From assembly GCA_964618975.1 (NCBI GenBank), contig CAZUDI010000006.1:1-64000 (forward strand): a stretch of DNA of 64,000 nt, written 5' to 3'. Below the pieces are notes generated by a model. The model was given only the letters and a program-made list of their open reading frames with translations, did no database searches and was not told the origin of the DNA. The position numbers were made by a program, and so were the translations under genes. Shown one piece after another: positions 34,113 to 43,756 of the stretch (position 1 is the stretch's first letter; every line of letters starts with the position of its first letter). The DNA comes from CAZUDI01 sp964618975 (lineage in GTDB: Bacteria > Desulfobacterota > Desulfomonilia > UBA1062).

Positions 34113-34231
34113 GCTCGACCTCCCATGTGTTATAATAATCGATAATTGCCGGGGATGGAAGGCTTCCGCCGCCTGCCGCAGCACCCCGCCCCCGCACCAC
34201 CGGCGAGGCGTCACACCCCACTCCGGGACGC

Positions 34232-35059
34232 TCAGGACCCCGACACAGTGAAAACCGGGGTGAACCCGAGGCCCTTCAGGAGCGCGGCCGAGAGCCCCCG
34301 GGGCTCCCGGCGTACAGCCAGGGGCATCCGCCCCCCCTTCAGAACAAAGTGGGTCGGCAGGATCGTCGTGCACTCCAGCCCGGCGAGGAGGGCCGCCGAG
34401 CGCCGCTGCCGGTGACGGTCCCAGTACACCGGCACCAGCCCCATGGTGCGCCGCGTGACCGGAATGAGGGCGCAGCCGGCAAAGAGGATCCCGGCCCGGC
34501 GATACAGGTAAGCGGTGTGTCCCGGGGTATGCCCGGGGGTGGGGAGAAACTGCATGCCCCACGCCGCCAGGGGATCCCCTGCCATATCCGGCTGCAGGGC
34601 GTTCAGGTGCACGCGATCGAGCGGGGGGACCCTGCCTGCCTGGTGGAGCAGGGGCAGAAAGTGCCAGCGGATGAGATGCGGCATGCGGCTGAGCATCATG
34701 GGCAGGTCCGCCTGCCCCACAAAAACCTCGAGTGGCGCCTTGCCTGCCGAGCGCATGGCCGCGATCTCCGCCAGGCCCCCGGTATGATCCCCGTGCCAGT
34801 GAGTCAGGGCCACGGCCTCGAGATCATCGACGGAGTACCCAAGCGTCGCGAGGGCCTCGCAGATGAGCCTGCCCGAGCCCGGCCCGCCCGTATCCACGAG
34901 CAGCAGCCCGAAGGGCTCGGCGCGCCTGAGCAGCAGCGCATAGGTCTCGAAGAGGGCCAGTCCCCCCAAAAAGGCGGTCCGGATGGCGTGGACCTCGTCA
35001 TGTACGCGGTAGAGCCCGGGGGCAATCCGCTGCGGATAGGTTGAAGGGTTCGTCGGCAT
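34232..35059 (-). CDS. MBL-fold metallohydrolase
   Basis: 275 residues from the ATG at 35059, which has AAGGAGGT. The metal site is LTHWHGDHTGG (HxHxDH) with later ligands in PTPGHTPGHTAYL and a C-terminal PTHF. It lacks the glyoxalase II spacer features, so it is a general beta-lactamase-fold hydrolase. A nitroreductase gene lies downstream on the same strand, 119 bases away. Substrate unknown. Confidence 0.85.
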   Translation of the reverse strand: MPTNPSTYPQRIAPGLYRVHDEVHAIRTAFLGGLALFETYALLLRRAEPFGLLLVDTGGPGSGRLICEALATLGYSVDDLEAVALTHWHGDHTGGLAEIAAMRSAGKAPLEVFVGQADLPMMLSRMPHLIRWHFLPLLHQAGRVPPLDRVHLNALQPDMAGDPLAAWGMQFLPTPGHTPGHTAYLYRRAGILFAGCALIPVTRRTMGLVPVYWDRHRQRRSAALLAGLECTTILPTHFVLKGGRMPLAVRREPRGLSAALLKGLGFTPVFTVSGS

Positions 35060-35405
35060 ACGCACCTCCTTGATCAGCTTCTCTCTCCCGGATACGCACC
35101 AGGACCGCTCCACTATGATACCGGGGGTCCTTTTCCGTCAAGCCCTGCAAGCTTCACCCTCCGGGCCGTGCCGGACGAAGTGATAGCGGCTCAATAGAAT
35201 AATCGCAATATCGGCAAGTTGCACACATGCACCACCGCCGTAGGGGTCGTCGGGGCCCCGCCTTTATAACTGATTGATTACAAAATGCATTATCGGGGTT
35301 TTTCTTGACACCTCCGCCTGCCTTCCTCTATATTCACCATACCACGAAAGTTCTTGTTCCAGAGGCAAAAGGTCACACTTTTAAGAAGGGGAAGATCGGA
35401 CAGAT
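35060..35405. other. Divergent intergenic region
   Basis: 346 bases between the MBL gene and the ABC importer operon. It contains an AT-richer zone (35190-35300) and the promoter given separately. No ORF with a ribosome site seen. Confidence 0.4.
35305..35334 (+). promoter_or_regulatory. Sigma-70-type promoter of the ABC importer
   Basis: TTGACA (35305-35310), an 18-base spacer and TATATT (35329-35334). The start of transcription would lie near 35341, about 65 bases before the ATPase gene. Confidence 0.7.
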
Positions 35406-36134
35406 ATGATCACCTTCAGAAATGTCCATAAGTGGTTCGGTGATCTCCATGTCCTCAACGACATAAATTTTCACGTGTCTTCCGGTGAAGTCGTGGTGAT
35501 CTGCGGCCCCAGCGGGTCGGGCAAAAGCACCCTCATCCGCTGCATCAACAAGCTCGAGCCCATCGAGGAGGGGCAGATCATCGTGGACGACATGCCGATT
35601 CACGACCCCAAGATCAACCTGAGGCGGCTGCGGGAAGAGATCGGCTTTGTCTTCCAGCAGTTCAATCTCTACCCCCACATGACCGTACTGGAAAATATCA
35701 CCCTGGCACCCGTGCATGTACGCCGGCAGTCCAGGGATGAGGCCCTCGCCGTTGCACGCGAACTGCTGGACAAGGTGGGCATTGCCGAGAAGGCCCAGGC
35801 CTACCCGACGCAACTCTCCGGCGGACAGCAGCAGCGGGTCGCCATTGCCCGGGGGCTGGCCATGCACCCCAAGATCATGCTCTTCGACGAACCCACCTCC
35901 GCCCTGGATCCCGAGATGATCAACGAGGTGCTCGACGTGATGCGCAACCTCGCCCACGAGGGCATGACCATGGTGGTGGTGACTCACGAGATGGGCTTCG
36001 CCCGGGAGGTGGCCCACCGCGTGGTCTTCATGGACGAGGGACAGCTCATCGAAAGCGCTCCGCCGAGCACGTTTTTTTCACATCCGCAACACGAGCGCAC
36101 CAAGCTCTTTCTTAGCAAGATCCTGAGTCACTAG
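35406..36134 (+). CDS. Polar amino-acid ABC transporter, ATPase
   Basis: 242 residues: GPSGSGKSTLIRC (Walker A), the Q-loop VFQQFNLYPHMTVLENI, the signature LSGGQQQRVAIARGLA and LFDEPTSALDPE (Walker B), then VTHEMGFA. This is the GlnQ/GltL type. First gene of the importer operon (ATPase, binding protein, fused permease). The order of genes is unusual in that the ATPase comes first. Confidence 0.95.
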   Translation: MITFRNVHKWFGDLHVLNDINFHVSSGEVVVICGPSGSGKSTLIRCINKLEPIEEGQIIVDDMPIHDPKINLRRLREEIGFVFQQFNLYPHMTVLENITLAPVHVRRQSRDEALAVARELLDKVGIAEKAQAYPTQLSGGQQQRVAIARGLAMHPKIMLFDEPTSALDPEMINEVLDVMRNLAHEGMTMVVVTHEMGFAREVAHRVVFMDEGQLIESAPPSTFFSHPQHERTKLFLSKILSH

Positions 36135-36218
36135 CCCTCCCGGCGCTCTGGCGCAGGGGGGTAGAGGACAGGTTCACGGTAGAGGCATTACTATCTCACA
36201 GAGGGAGGAGGGTATATA

Positions 36219-37061
36219 ATGAAGGGTATCAAAGGGTTGTTCCTGGCATGTATCCTGGTTCTCACAGTCGGAAGCACGCTCGGCTACGCCGGCCCGACCT
36301 ATGACCGGGTCAGAGACTCCGGGGTGGTCAACGTCGGCCTCATGTACAACAGCATTCCGGCGGCCTACTTCAACGAAGACAATGCGTGGGTGGGCTTCGA
36401 CGTGGACATCGCCGAGGAGGTCGTGCGGCGCATCGGACAGCAGATGGACAAGGACCTCAAGGTGGAGCGTATCAAGCTCAACAACAAGACGCGCATCTCT
36501 TTCCTCACCTCCGGCAAAATCGACATGTCCACCGCCAACATGACCCACAAGCGCGAACGTGACAAGACCATCGACTTCTCTATCACCTACTTCTTCGACG
36601 GGCAGAAGATCCTCGCCAAGAAGGGCCGTTTCAAAGAACAGGCCGATTTCGTGGGCAAGAAGGTGGCCTCCATGCAGGGCACTACGAGCGAGAAGAACAT
36701 CTTCAACCTCCTGAAAGGCCTGGGCGACCCGAACCCGCAGGTCATCAGCTTCCAGGACGAGCCCTCCTGTTTCCTGGCCCTCAAGCAGGACAAGGTGGCC
36801 GGCTGGTCGACGGACTCCACCCTCCTGCTGGGATATGCGGCCAAGGAACCGGGCAAGTACGAGCTCATCGGCGACTTCTTCAGCAACGAACCCTACGGAA
36901 TCGGTCTGCCCGAAAACGACAGCGACTGGCGCGACGCCGTCAACTTCGCCCTCCAGGATATGTGGAACGACGGCACCTACCTGAAAATCTATAACAAGTG
37001 GTGGGGCGCGGATACCCCCTACTCCTTCCCGCTGACCGAGAAGGTCGAGATGTGGCCCTGA
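36219..37061 (+). CDS. Amino-acid ABC transporter, periplasmic binding protein
   Basis: 280 residues. Signal peptide to about residue 25 (ending GYAG). Mature part in the SBP_bac_3 family: SGVVNVGLMYNSIPAAYF, VGFDVDIAEEVVRRI, TANMTHKRERDKTIDFSITYF and VASMQGTTSEKN. The binding pocket carries the conserved Asp/Arg pattern for polar amino acids, probably Glu/Asp/Gln. GGAGGAGG precedes ATG. Confidence 0.92.
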   Translation: MKGIKGLFLACILVLTVGSTLGYAGPTYDRVRDSGVVNVGLMYNSIPAAYFNEDNAWVGFDVDIAEEVVRRIGQQMDKDLKVERIKLNNKTRISFLTSGKIDMSTANMTHKRERDKTIDFSITYFFDGQKILAKKGRFKEQADFVGKKVASMQGTTSEKNIFNLLKGLGDPNPQVISFQDEPSCFLALKQDKVAGWSTDSTLLLGYAAKEPGKYELIGDFFSNEPYGIGLPENDSDWRDAVNFALQDMWNDGTYLKIYNKWWGADTPYSFPLTEKVEMWP

Positions 37062-37072
37062 AAGGGATTGCG

Positions 37073-37100
37073 GCCTGCGCCCCCGCAAGGGGGCGCAGGC
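37073..37100 (+). other. Intercistronic hairpin
   Basis: GCCTGCGCCCCC and GGGGGCGCAGGC make a perfect 12-bp stem with a GCAA loop in the gap between binding protein and permease. There is no T-tract. Such stems usually protect the upstream mRNA or cause partial stop, giving more binding protein than permease. Confidence 0.75.
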
Positions 37101-37151
37101 CCGCTTTCGGTAAGAACACCACGATAATTTTGATCAAACCAGGGTGAGGGA

Positions 37152-38963
37152 GTGAGAAAGACACCGCAATTCCTGCAGCAGCTGGCCGTCTTCGGGGGCC
37201 TGGCCCTGGGAGTGTATCTCATCCTGGCGCATGCCGACTTCGGCTACGAATTCTACTGGCAGGTCCTCTACGAGGAGAACCCTACCTACCACGAGGTCTT
37301 CGGCCGCTGGCTGCTCAAGGGCCTGCGGCTGACCATCGAAATCTCACTCATCAGCACCGGCATCGCGCTGGTGCTCGGCACGCTCTTCGGCATCTTACGC
37401 CTCTCGCGATTCAGACCCGCCGCCTACCTCGCCACCGGCTATGTGGAGTTTTTCCGCAACACCCCTCTTCTGGTCCAGCTCTTCTTCTGGTACTTTGCGC
37501 TGCCCCAGGTCATCCCCGAGACGCTGCGCCTCATCCTCTATGACCACAACTTCGAGTTCTGGGCCGCCACCGTGGGCCTGGGTGTCTATACGGGATCCTT
37601 CGTGGCCGAGATCGTACGCGCCGGCATTCAGGCCATCCCCCACGGCCACATCGAGGCCGCCTATTCTGCAGGGCTCTCCGCACTGCAGACCCTGCGTTTC
37701 GTGATCCTGCCCCAGGCCTTCCGCATCATCATCCCGCCTTTGGGCAGCGAATTCCTCAACAACATGAAGAATTCGTCCCTGGCCATGACCATCGGCGTAG
37801 CCGAACTCTGCTGGCAGTCCCAGCAGATCGAGTCCTTCACCTTCCGGGGCTTCGAGGCGACCTCGGCCGCCTCGCTCATCTACCTGGGGCTCTCGCTGTC
37901 GATCTCGCTGATCATGAACAGCATCAACCACCACCTCCAGATCGGGACGCTCAGGCGGCTCACCCTTTTCGACCGCCTGCTGGGGCTGATCTTCAGGCCG
38001 GTGGTGCTGACCATGGCGGCCCTGGCCTTCCCCTTCCTGTGGTTTTCCAGCCGCTCCAACCGTATGAAGGGCGGGGCGGGGCGGGGCGAGGCCCTCTACA
38101 TATCGCCGTTCAAGCGGGCCCTGATCCTCGTGGCCCGCTGGCTGATGGTGCTTGGCAAGGTCCTCTTCGCCGCCTTTTTCGCCTCTGTCCTGGGGCTGAT
38201 CCTCTACGGCCTTTACCGCTTCAACTGGCAGGTAATCTGGGACAACCTGCCGGAGCTTCTCATATGGACCTTCCCCAAGGGCGGCAACGGGGAAATCTTC
38301 TTCGGCCTGGGCGGCTTGAGCTTGAGCATCATCATCGCCGGCATCGCGCTGGGTGTGAGCTTCTTCATCGGGCTCGTCTTCGGCCTGGGACGTCTGAGCC
38401 GCAATCCCGTCATCAGTACGGTCTCGGTGCTCTATATCGAGATCATCCGTGGCAACCCCCTCATCATGGTGATCTTCTGGGTCTACTTTTTTTCGCCCAT
38501 CATCACGGGCATGCAGATCGACGTATTCTGGAGCGCCACCATCGCCTTCACCGTCTTCTCGGGGGCCTACCTGGCGGAGATTGTACGTGCCGGGGTCAGC
38601 GCCATCCCCCACGGCCAGATAGAGGCGGCCTCGGCCTCGGGACTGAGTTATTTTCAGACCATGCGCCTGGTCGTCCTGCCTCAGGCGCTCAAGATCATGA
38701 TCCCGGCCATCGTGGGACAGTTCATCAGCCTCTTCAAGGACACCTCCCTGGCCTACATCATCGGGGTCTTCGAGCTCACCACCGTGGCCCAGACGCTCAA
38801 CAACCGCCTCATGATCTATCCTTTCGAGATCTATACCACCATCGCCGTGCTCTACTTCTTGTGCTGCTATGGCATGAGCATGGTGGCGCGCCGGCTCGAG
38901 CAGCGCTACACCCCGGGGCCCCAAGGTGTATCCCCGGCCAGACCGGCACCCGCTGAGGCCTGA
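37152..38963 (+). CDS. Amino-acid ABC transporter, two permeases fused
   Basis: 603 residues, GTG start. Each half carries a complete permease with an EAA loop: EIVRAGIQAIPHGHIEAA in the first (about residues 155-195) and EIVRAGVSAIPHGQIEAAS in the second (about 475-515). Each half has about five helices, with an extra N-terminal helix. A basic linker of about 90 residues (RSNRMKGGAGRGEALYISPFKRAL) joins them. In most bacteria these are two genes (GltJ and GltK). A single chain would replace a heterodimer. Confidence 0.92.
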   Translation: MRKTPQFLQQLAVFGGLALGVYLILAHADFGYEFYWQVLYEENPTYHEVFGRWLLKGLRLTIEISLISTGIALVLGTLFGILRLSRFRPAAYLATGYVEFFRNTPLLVQLFFWYFALPQVIPETLRLILYDHNFEFWAATVGLGVYTGSFVAEIVRAGIQAIPHGHIEAAYSAGLSALQTLRFVILPQAFRIIIPPLGSEFLNNMKNSSLAMTIGVAELCWQSQQIESFTFRGFEATSAASLIYLGLSLSISLIMNSINHHLQIGTLRRLTLFDRLLGLIFRPVVLTMAALAFPFLWFSSRSNRMKGGAGRGEALYISPFKRALILVARWLMVLGKVLFAAFFASVLGLILYGLYRFNWQVIWDNLPELLIWTFPKGGNGEIFFGLGGLSLSIIIAGIALGVSFFIGLVFGLGRLSRNPVISTVSVLYIEIIRGNPLIMVIFWVYFFSPIITGMQIDVFWSATIAFTVFSGAYLAEIVRAGVSAIPHGQIEAASASGLSYFQTMRLVVLPQALKIMIPAIVGQFISLFKDTSLAYIIGVFELTTVAQTLNNRLMIYPFEIYTTIAVLYFLCCYGMSMVARRLEQRYTPGPQGVSPARPAPAEA

Positions 38964-39002
38964 ACCCTTCTCCTTGCGGGCGCGCCTGAGGGCGCCTTGC
39001 GT

Positions 39003-39031
39003 TTGACATAGTTCTTATCATATCGTATTAT
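39003..39031 (+). promoter_or_regulatory. Sigma-70-type promoter
   Basis: TTGACA (39003-39008), a 17-base spacer and TATTAT (39026-39031), with a transcription start near 39038 and the Fe-S protein gene starting at 39072. Confidence 0.75.
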
Positions 39032-39071
39032 CAAGACATTGTTTGTTATGCACCGCTAAAGGAGGTATGCC

Positions 39072-40106
39072 ATGTTTCACAGTGACACCTGCACCGTATG
39101 CGGCGACTGCCTGGTGGAGTGCCCCCACCTCGCCTATCCCCGGGAGAAGGCCTGCTCCGAGTTTGCACACCTCATGCAAGGCGAGCCCTCGGAGGTGATC
39201 TCGGCCTGCATCACCTGTGCGGCCTGCAACATGATCTGCCCGCAGGGGTCCAACCCCTTCGACCTGATCAACGACCTCCAGGAAAAGACCGGGGCCTTTC
39301 GCCCCACGGAACGGGCCGTCGGGGGACTGAGCTTCGCCTCCCAGCTTCCTGCAGAGGTCATCGTGCGCAACCCAGGCAAGACCGCCATCGACCTGTGCAT
39401 CCTGGGCGACTACCTCCCCGGCGTCATCGAGGGACAGCTCTTCGATCAGGCCAACCTCATCAAGGGCGGCAAGTATTTCTGCAACATCGGCTGGATCCAC
39501 CTCGGGCGCCCCGGCCTGGTCAACAGAGAGAGCACGCAGCAGTGCGTGGACAACCTGGCACAGACCGGCTTCGAGACCATCGTCTGCTACCATGACGACT
39601 GCTTCGCCCTGCTGGCCAACAAGGTCCACGAGTTCGGCATCAAGCTGCCCTTTCAGGTGATCCATTTCATCGAGTACCTGCGGGACTACGTCAAGGCGCA
39701 CAGCCATCACGTGCGCCAGCTGGGAATGTCTGTGGCCTACCAGCAGCCCTGCGCCTCACGCTACACCTTCGCCAAGGACGCCCTTTTAGACGAGCTCTTC
39801 GAGCTCATCGGTGTTACCCGCGTGCCGCGCCGCTATGACCGGGAGAGCGCCCTGTGCTGCACCAGCCCCATGAGCGGCAGCCAGAACTTCACCAGGGACG
39901 AGGTCTTTGCCTGGCGCAACCGCAACATCCAGGATGCTCATGACGCCGGGGCTGAAGCCATGGTCTTTCTATGCCCCATGTGCGTCTCGAGCCTGCGCTA
40001 CACCACGCTCCAGCACGGCCTGAAACCCTTCATGCTCAGCAACCTGGTGCGCCTGGCCCTGGGGGAAGAACTCACCCACGGCGGCGCGGGTGAGGAAGCG
40101 CCCTAG
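39072..40106 (+). CDS. Fe-S protein with two CCG domains (HdrD/GlcF-like)
   Basis: 344 residues. Two N-terminal [4Fe-4S] motifs: CTVCGDCLVECP (about 8-19) and CITCAACNMICPQG (about 51-64). The C-terminal half holds CCG-type cysteines: CYHDDC, QQPCASRY, ALCCTS and CPMCVSS, as in heterodisulfide reductase subunit D and lactate/glycerol oxidase Fe-S subunits. No flavin domain partner is adjacent. It has its own promoter and stands alone, so it is probably an electron carrier for an oxidoreductase encoded elsewhere. Confidence 0.87.
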   Translation: MFHSDTCTVCGDCLVECPHLAYPREKACSEFAHLMQGEPSEVISACITCAACNMICPQGSNPFDLINDLQEKTGAFRPTERAVGGLSFASQLPAEVIVRNPGKTAIDLCILGDYLPGVIEGQLFDQANLIKGGKYFCNIGWIHLGRPGLVNRESTQQCVDNLAQTGFETIVCYHDDCFALLANKVHEFGIKLPFQVIHFIEYLRDYVKAHSHHVRQLGMSVAYQQPCASRYTFAKDALLDELFELIGVTRVPRRYDRESALCCTSPMSGSQNFTRDEVFAWRNRNIQDAHDAGAEAMVFLCPMCVSSLRYTTLQHGLKPFMLSNLVRLALGEELTHGGAGEEAP

Positions 40107-40264
40107 GGCGTCGGTGGGGATTTCTGGGGGCGGAGCGGCCGAAGACATGGCAGGGCCCAGGCGCAAGCACCCCTAGCCGCCCGGTACGGATAAACACCGC
40201 AGGAAAGCTTTATCTCCGGATGATTCTGTAGTATAAACCCACGGCAAAAAAGGGGGCAGCCGCA

Positions 40265-40984
40265 ATGGAGCCGCTTCAATTAGCGAACAAGGGGATCCAC
40301 GAAAAGGTCATCGACCATTTTGTGCGTATGAAGCGCGGGCGGGTCCTGGATATCCCCTGCGGCCCCGGGGCCCTCAGCCGGGCGCTTGACGACCTGGGCT
40401 TCGAGGTCGCAGCCGGCGACATCCACCCCGAGATTATGCAGGTCTCAGGCATCCAGGCATCTTACGCCGACATGAACGCCGTGCTGCCCTATGAGGACGG
40501 CGCCTTCGATTACGTGGCCTGTGTGGAGGGCATCGAACATACCGAGAATCCCTACAACGCCATGCGCCAGATCGCGCGCGTGCTAACCCCCGGGGGAAGG
40601 CTGGTGCTCACCACCCCGAACTATCTCAACATCGAGCGCCGGCTCAAATTCCTGGTCACGGGCTCCTTCAGCAAGCCCGTGAGCGCCGAGCGCTTCCGGG
40701 ATTTCTTCCAGGGCGACACCGCGGGCATGCACAACTCCCCCATGACCTACCCCGTGCTCAAGTTCATGCTGGAGAGCAACGGGTTGGAGATCCTGAGCAT
40801 GGAGAAGGAGAAGACCAAGCGCAACCAGGTGTTCCTGCTGCCCTTCACCCTGCTGATCCACCTCTATACGCGCCTGTGGCCCCCAAGGCAGCGCCGGAAG
40901 TACCTCATCGACGAGGTCAATTCCGCTGTGGTCCTCCAAGGCGGCAACAACCTGATCCTCGTGTGCGAAAAGGCCAGGTCCTGA
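40265..40984 (+). CDS. Class I SAM-dependent methyltransferase
   Basis: 239 residues. The SAM-binding motif is RVLDIPCGPGALSRAL, followed by FEVAAGDI and VACVEGIEHTENP. A GRLVLTTPNYLN motif and a C-terminal extension with a hydrophobic stretch (VFLLPFTLLIHLYTRLWPPRQRRKY) suggest membrane proximity. It precedes the acyltransferase pair by 93 bases, so a sugar or lipid-glycan acceptor is plausible. Confidence 0.82.
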   Translation: MEPLQLANKGIHEKVIDHFVRMKRGRVLDIPCGPGALSRALDDLGFEVAAGDIHPEIMQVSGIQASYADMNAVLPYEDGAFDYVACVEGIEHTENPYNAMRQIARVLTPGGRLVLTTPNYLNIERRLKFLVTGSFSKPVSAERFRDFFQGDTAGMHNSPMTYPVLKFMLESNGLEILSMEKEKTKRNQVFLLPFTLLIHLYTRLWPPRQRRKYLIDEVNSAVVLQGGNNLILVCEKARS

Positions 40985-41077
40985 TGCAGCCTCACCTCCC
41001 CGCAACCCCACCACAGAGCCGCAACGCTGCGGCAGAAACACCTGCCGCTACCGCCCTGATGCGAGGAAACCCCCACC

Positions 41078-42565
41078 TTGCTGTTTAACTCCTATATCTT
41101 CATCTTCGTCTTCCTGCCCATGACGCTGTGCCTGTTCTGCGCCTTGGGCACCCGCGGCCATTACCATGCCGCCATCGCCACCCTGGTGGGGGCCTCGCTC
41201 TTCTTCTATGCCTGGTGGAACCCTATCTACCTGGCGCTGCTGCTGTTCTCCATCCTGTTCAACTTCGGCACCGGCCGTCTCCTGAGTGTCCGCGCCTCGC
41301 GCGGCATCCTGGCCGGGGGCATCACCATGAACCTCGCACTGCTGGGTTACTTCAAGTACGCCAACTTCTTCGTCGACAACCTCAACGCGCTGACACACAC
41401 CGGCCTAAAGCTCGCGCCCATCATGCTGCCGCTGGCGATCTCGTTTTTCACCTTTCAGCAGATCACCTTTCTGGTGGATTCCTACCGCGGACAGACCCGC
41501 GAATACCGCTTTCTGCACTACGGCCTGTTCGTGAGCTTCTTTCCCCAGCTGATCGCCGGCCCGATCGTCCACCACAGCGAGATGCTGCCGCAATTCGCCC
41601 GGCCGGAGATCTACCGCTTCGATGTGCGGCGCATCTCGCTGGGTCTCTCCATCTTCCTGATCGGCCTCTTCAAGAAGGTCATGCTGGCCGATGAGGCGGC
41701 CCTGTATGCCACGCCGGTCTTCAGCGCGGCCCTGCAGGGAGACCCCCTCTCCTTCGGCGAGGCCTGGCTGGGGGCTTTGGCCTATACCTTCCAGATCTAC
41801 TTCGACTTCTCGGGCTACTCCGACATGGCCATCGGCCTGGCCCAGATGTTCGGCATCCGGCTGCCGCTGAACTTCTTCTCACCCTACAAGGCTACCAGCA
41901 TCATCGAATTCTGGCGTCGCTGGCATATGACCCTCTCGCGCTTCCTGATGAACTACATCTACATCCCCCTGGGCGGCAACCGCAAGGGGAGCACAAGGCG
42001 CTATCTCAACCTGCTTGTCACCATGCTGCTCGGCGGCCTGTGGCACGGTGCCGGCTGGACCTATATCCTCTGGGGCGCCCTGCACGGCGGGCTGCTGATC
42101 ATCAACAACCTGTGGCTCTCGGCCCGGCGCGCCCTGGGTCTCGGGGACGAACGCCACACCTGGTGGGGCAAGGCTGTGGCCTGGACGCTGACCTTCACCG
42201 CAATCGTCTACACCATGGTGGTCTTCCGCTGCGAGTCTGTCGCGGCCCTCGTAAACATGACGCAGGCCCTCTCCGGCGCCACGGGCCTGGCCCTTCCGGC
42301 GGGTTTCCTGGAGGGAGAGGGGCTGCGCGAGATCCGGCTCCTGATCCTGCTGGCGCTCATCACCTGGGGACTGCCCAATGTCCAGCAGCTCTTTGCCGCC
42401 TTCGAGCCCGCCCTCGACATCTACCGCGGGGCGTCTCCGGCCTATCGCCTCCCCTGGCTGAGCTGGCGGCCCACACCGGCCTGGGCCGGCCTTGTCGGTC
42501 TCATGGGACTCATCGCAATCCTTTCCTGCACCCGGGCCAGCGAGTTTCTCTACTTCCAATTCTAG
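41078..42565 (+). CDS. MBOAT membrane O-acyltransferase (AlgI-like), copy A
   Basis: 495 residues, unusual TTG start at 41078 (LFNSYIFIFVFLP, the family's usual beginning), with GCGAGGA about 10 bases upstream. About ten membrane helices. The family core SDMAIGLAQMFGI, EFWRRWHMTLS and YIPLGGNRKGS is followed by GGLWHGAGWTYILWG with active-site His323; His336 lies in the next motif. It acylates extracellular polysaccharide with the adjacent SGNH protein, 7 bases downstream. Confidence 0.9.
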   Translation: MLFNSYIFIFVFLPMTLCLFCALGTRGHYHAAIATLVGASLFFYAWWNPIYLALLLFSILFNFGTGRLLSVRASRGILAGGITMNLALLGYFKYANFFVDNLNALTHTGLKLAPIMLPLAISFFTFQQITFLVDSYRGQTREYRFLHYGLFVSFFPQLIAGPIVHHSEMLPQFARPEIYRFDVRRISLGLSIFLIGLFKKVMLADEAALYATPVFSAALQGDPLSFGEAWLGALAYTFQIYFDFSGYSDMAIGLAQMFGIRLPLNFFSPYKATSIIEFWRRWHMTLSRFLMNYIYIPLGGNRKGSTRRYLNLLVTMLLGGLWHGAGWTYILWGALHGGLLIINNLWLSARRALGLGDERHTWWGKAVAWTLTFTAIVYTMVVFRCESVAALVNMTQALSGATGLALPAGFLEGEGLREIRLLILLALITWGLPNVQQLFAAFEPALDIYRGASPAYRLPWLSWRPTPAWAGLVGLMGLIAILSCTRASEFLYFQF

Positions 42566-42572
42566 GAAAGCC

Positions 42573-43652
42573 ATGCCGGATAAACGCTATCTGACCATCC
42601 TCTTGAGCATTATTGCCGCCGGGCTGATCCTGAACGCCGTGGTCATCGTGCTCGTCGACCCCTATCGGGTCTTCGGCCTGACGGGCTTCAACCGCAAAAA
42701 CTTCGAGCCCAACACGCGCTACCTCAAGGTCGCGTATCTCAAAAAGCACCCGGATGCCTTCGATGCCTTCATCGTGGGCTCCTCGCGCGTGGCCACCTAC
42801 CCCGTGGCCACCGCCAACGCCCTGAGCGGCCGGCGCTACTACAACATGACGGCCTCGGGCGGCAACATGGAGGGGGTGATCCAGGAGGTCACCTGGCTGC
42901 TCACAGAACTGCACCCCCGCCAGCTCATCATCGGCCTGGACTATGATGCCATGTTCCTCACAGGCAGCTTCGGCAAGTTCGACCTGCTGCGCCAGGAGCA
43001 CTATGCCGTCAGTGGCGAGAACCCGCTGGCCTTTTATCTGCGCTACCTTACCTTCCAGCCCAACGTGATCCGCCGCACACTCCGCAAGAACCGTCCCGAG
43101 GCACCGGTGGTCTACCGTTTCGACCTCGCCACCGGCCAGGTGGCCTTCCCCTTCCAGGACCGGCTCATCGCCGAGAACCCCGACCGGCACGTCCGTACCA
43201 GCTTTGCCGCCCCCGGACACGCCTGGGGCCGGTTACGTCCGCACAACATCGAGCTTTTCTTCGAGCTTACAGACCGCCTGAAAGCGCACCCGGTGGAGGT
43301 GAAATTCGTGATCAACCCCTGTCACCACCTCACCATGCGCGAATACGACCTCGACGACTACGCCGGCTGGCTGCGCACACTCGTCAGTGCCGGACTGCCG
43401 GTGTGGGACTTCTCGGGCTTCAACAGTATTACCACCGACAACCTCAACTACTACGAGGCCCTGCACTTCAGGGCCTCTACCGGGGAGCTGGTGCTCAAAC
43501 GCATCTTCGGTGCTCCAGACAGCACGGGGGTGCCCGCGGATTTCGGCACCCTCCTCACCCCGCAGAACGTGGAGGCGCGCATCGCCGCCCTGAGGCGGGA
43601 ACGCCAGACCTATCTTACCTCCCACGCGCACCCGGGGCCACAGGGCGGCTGA
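42573..43652 (+). CDS. SGNH-like partner of MBOAT acyltransferase, copy A
   Basis: 359 residues. A signal anchor at about 7-29 (LTILLSIIAAGLILNAVVIVL) leaves the rest in the periplasm. FIVGSSRVATYP (Ser70/Ser71) is the GxS block of SGNH enzymes. A late EALHF would supply the His of the catalytic pair; the usual Asp is Glu here. It follows the MBOAT gene by 7 bases, an AlgI/AlgJ-type couple. It moves the acyl group from the membrane enzyme to the sugar. Confidence 0.7.
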   Translation: MPDKRYLTILLSIIAAGLILNAVVIVLVDPYRVFGLTGFNRKNFEPNTRYLKVAYLKKHPDAFDAFIVGSSRVATYPVATANALSGRRYYNMTASGGNMEGVIQEVTWLLTELHPRQLIIGLDYDAMFLTGSFGKFDLLRQEHYAVSGENPLAFYLRYLTFQPNVIRRTLRKNRPEAPVVYRFDLATGQVAFPFQDRLIAENPDRHVRTSFAAPGHAWGRLRPHNIELFFELTDRLKAHPVEVKFVINPCHHLTMREYDLDDYAGWLRTLVSAGLPVWDFSGFNSITTDNLNYYEALHFRASTGELVLKRIFGAPDSTGVPADFGTLLTPQNVEARIAALRRERQTYLTSHAHPGPQGG

Positions 43653-43693
43653 TCATCCCCGCCGCCGCGGTATGCATCCGGTGAGCACCCACC

Positions 43694-43756
43694 CTCATGG
43701 ATATGAGCCCCGGGGCCAGCCCTGCCCCCCTCGACACCTCCGGCAGCGGAAATGAC
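43694..43756 (+). repeat. Dispersed two-hairpin repeat, decayed copy
   Basis: TCATGGATATGAGCCCCGGGGC, CCTGCCCCCCTCGAC and CCGGCAGCGGAAATGAC keep the order of the family but the stems are partly lost. Confidence 0.4.

Noticed and set aside
37395..38924. 509-residue ORF on the minus strand
   Set aside because: Antisense shadow of the fused permease: very rich in Gly, Asp, Glu and His, with no ribosome site.
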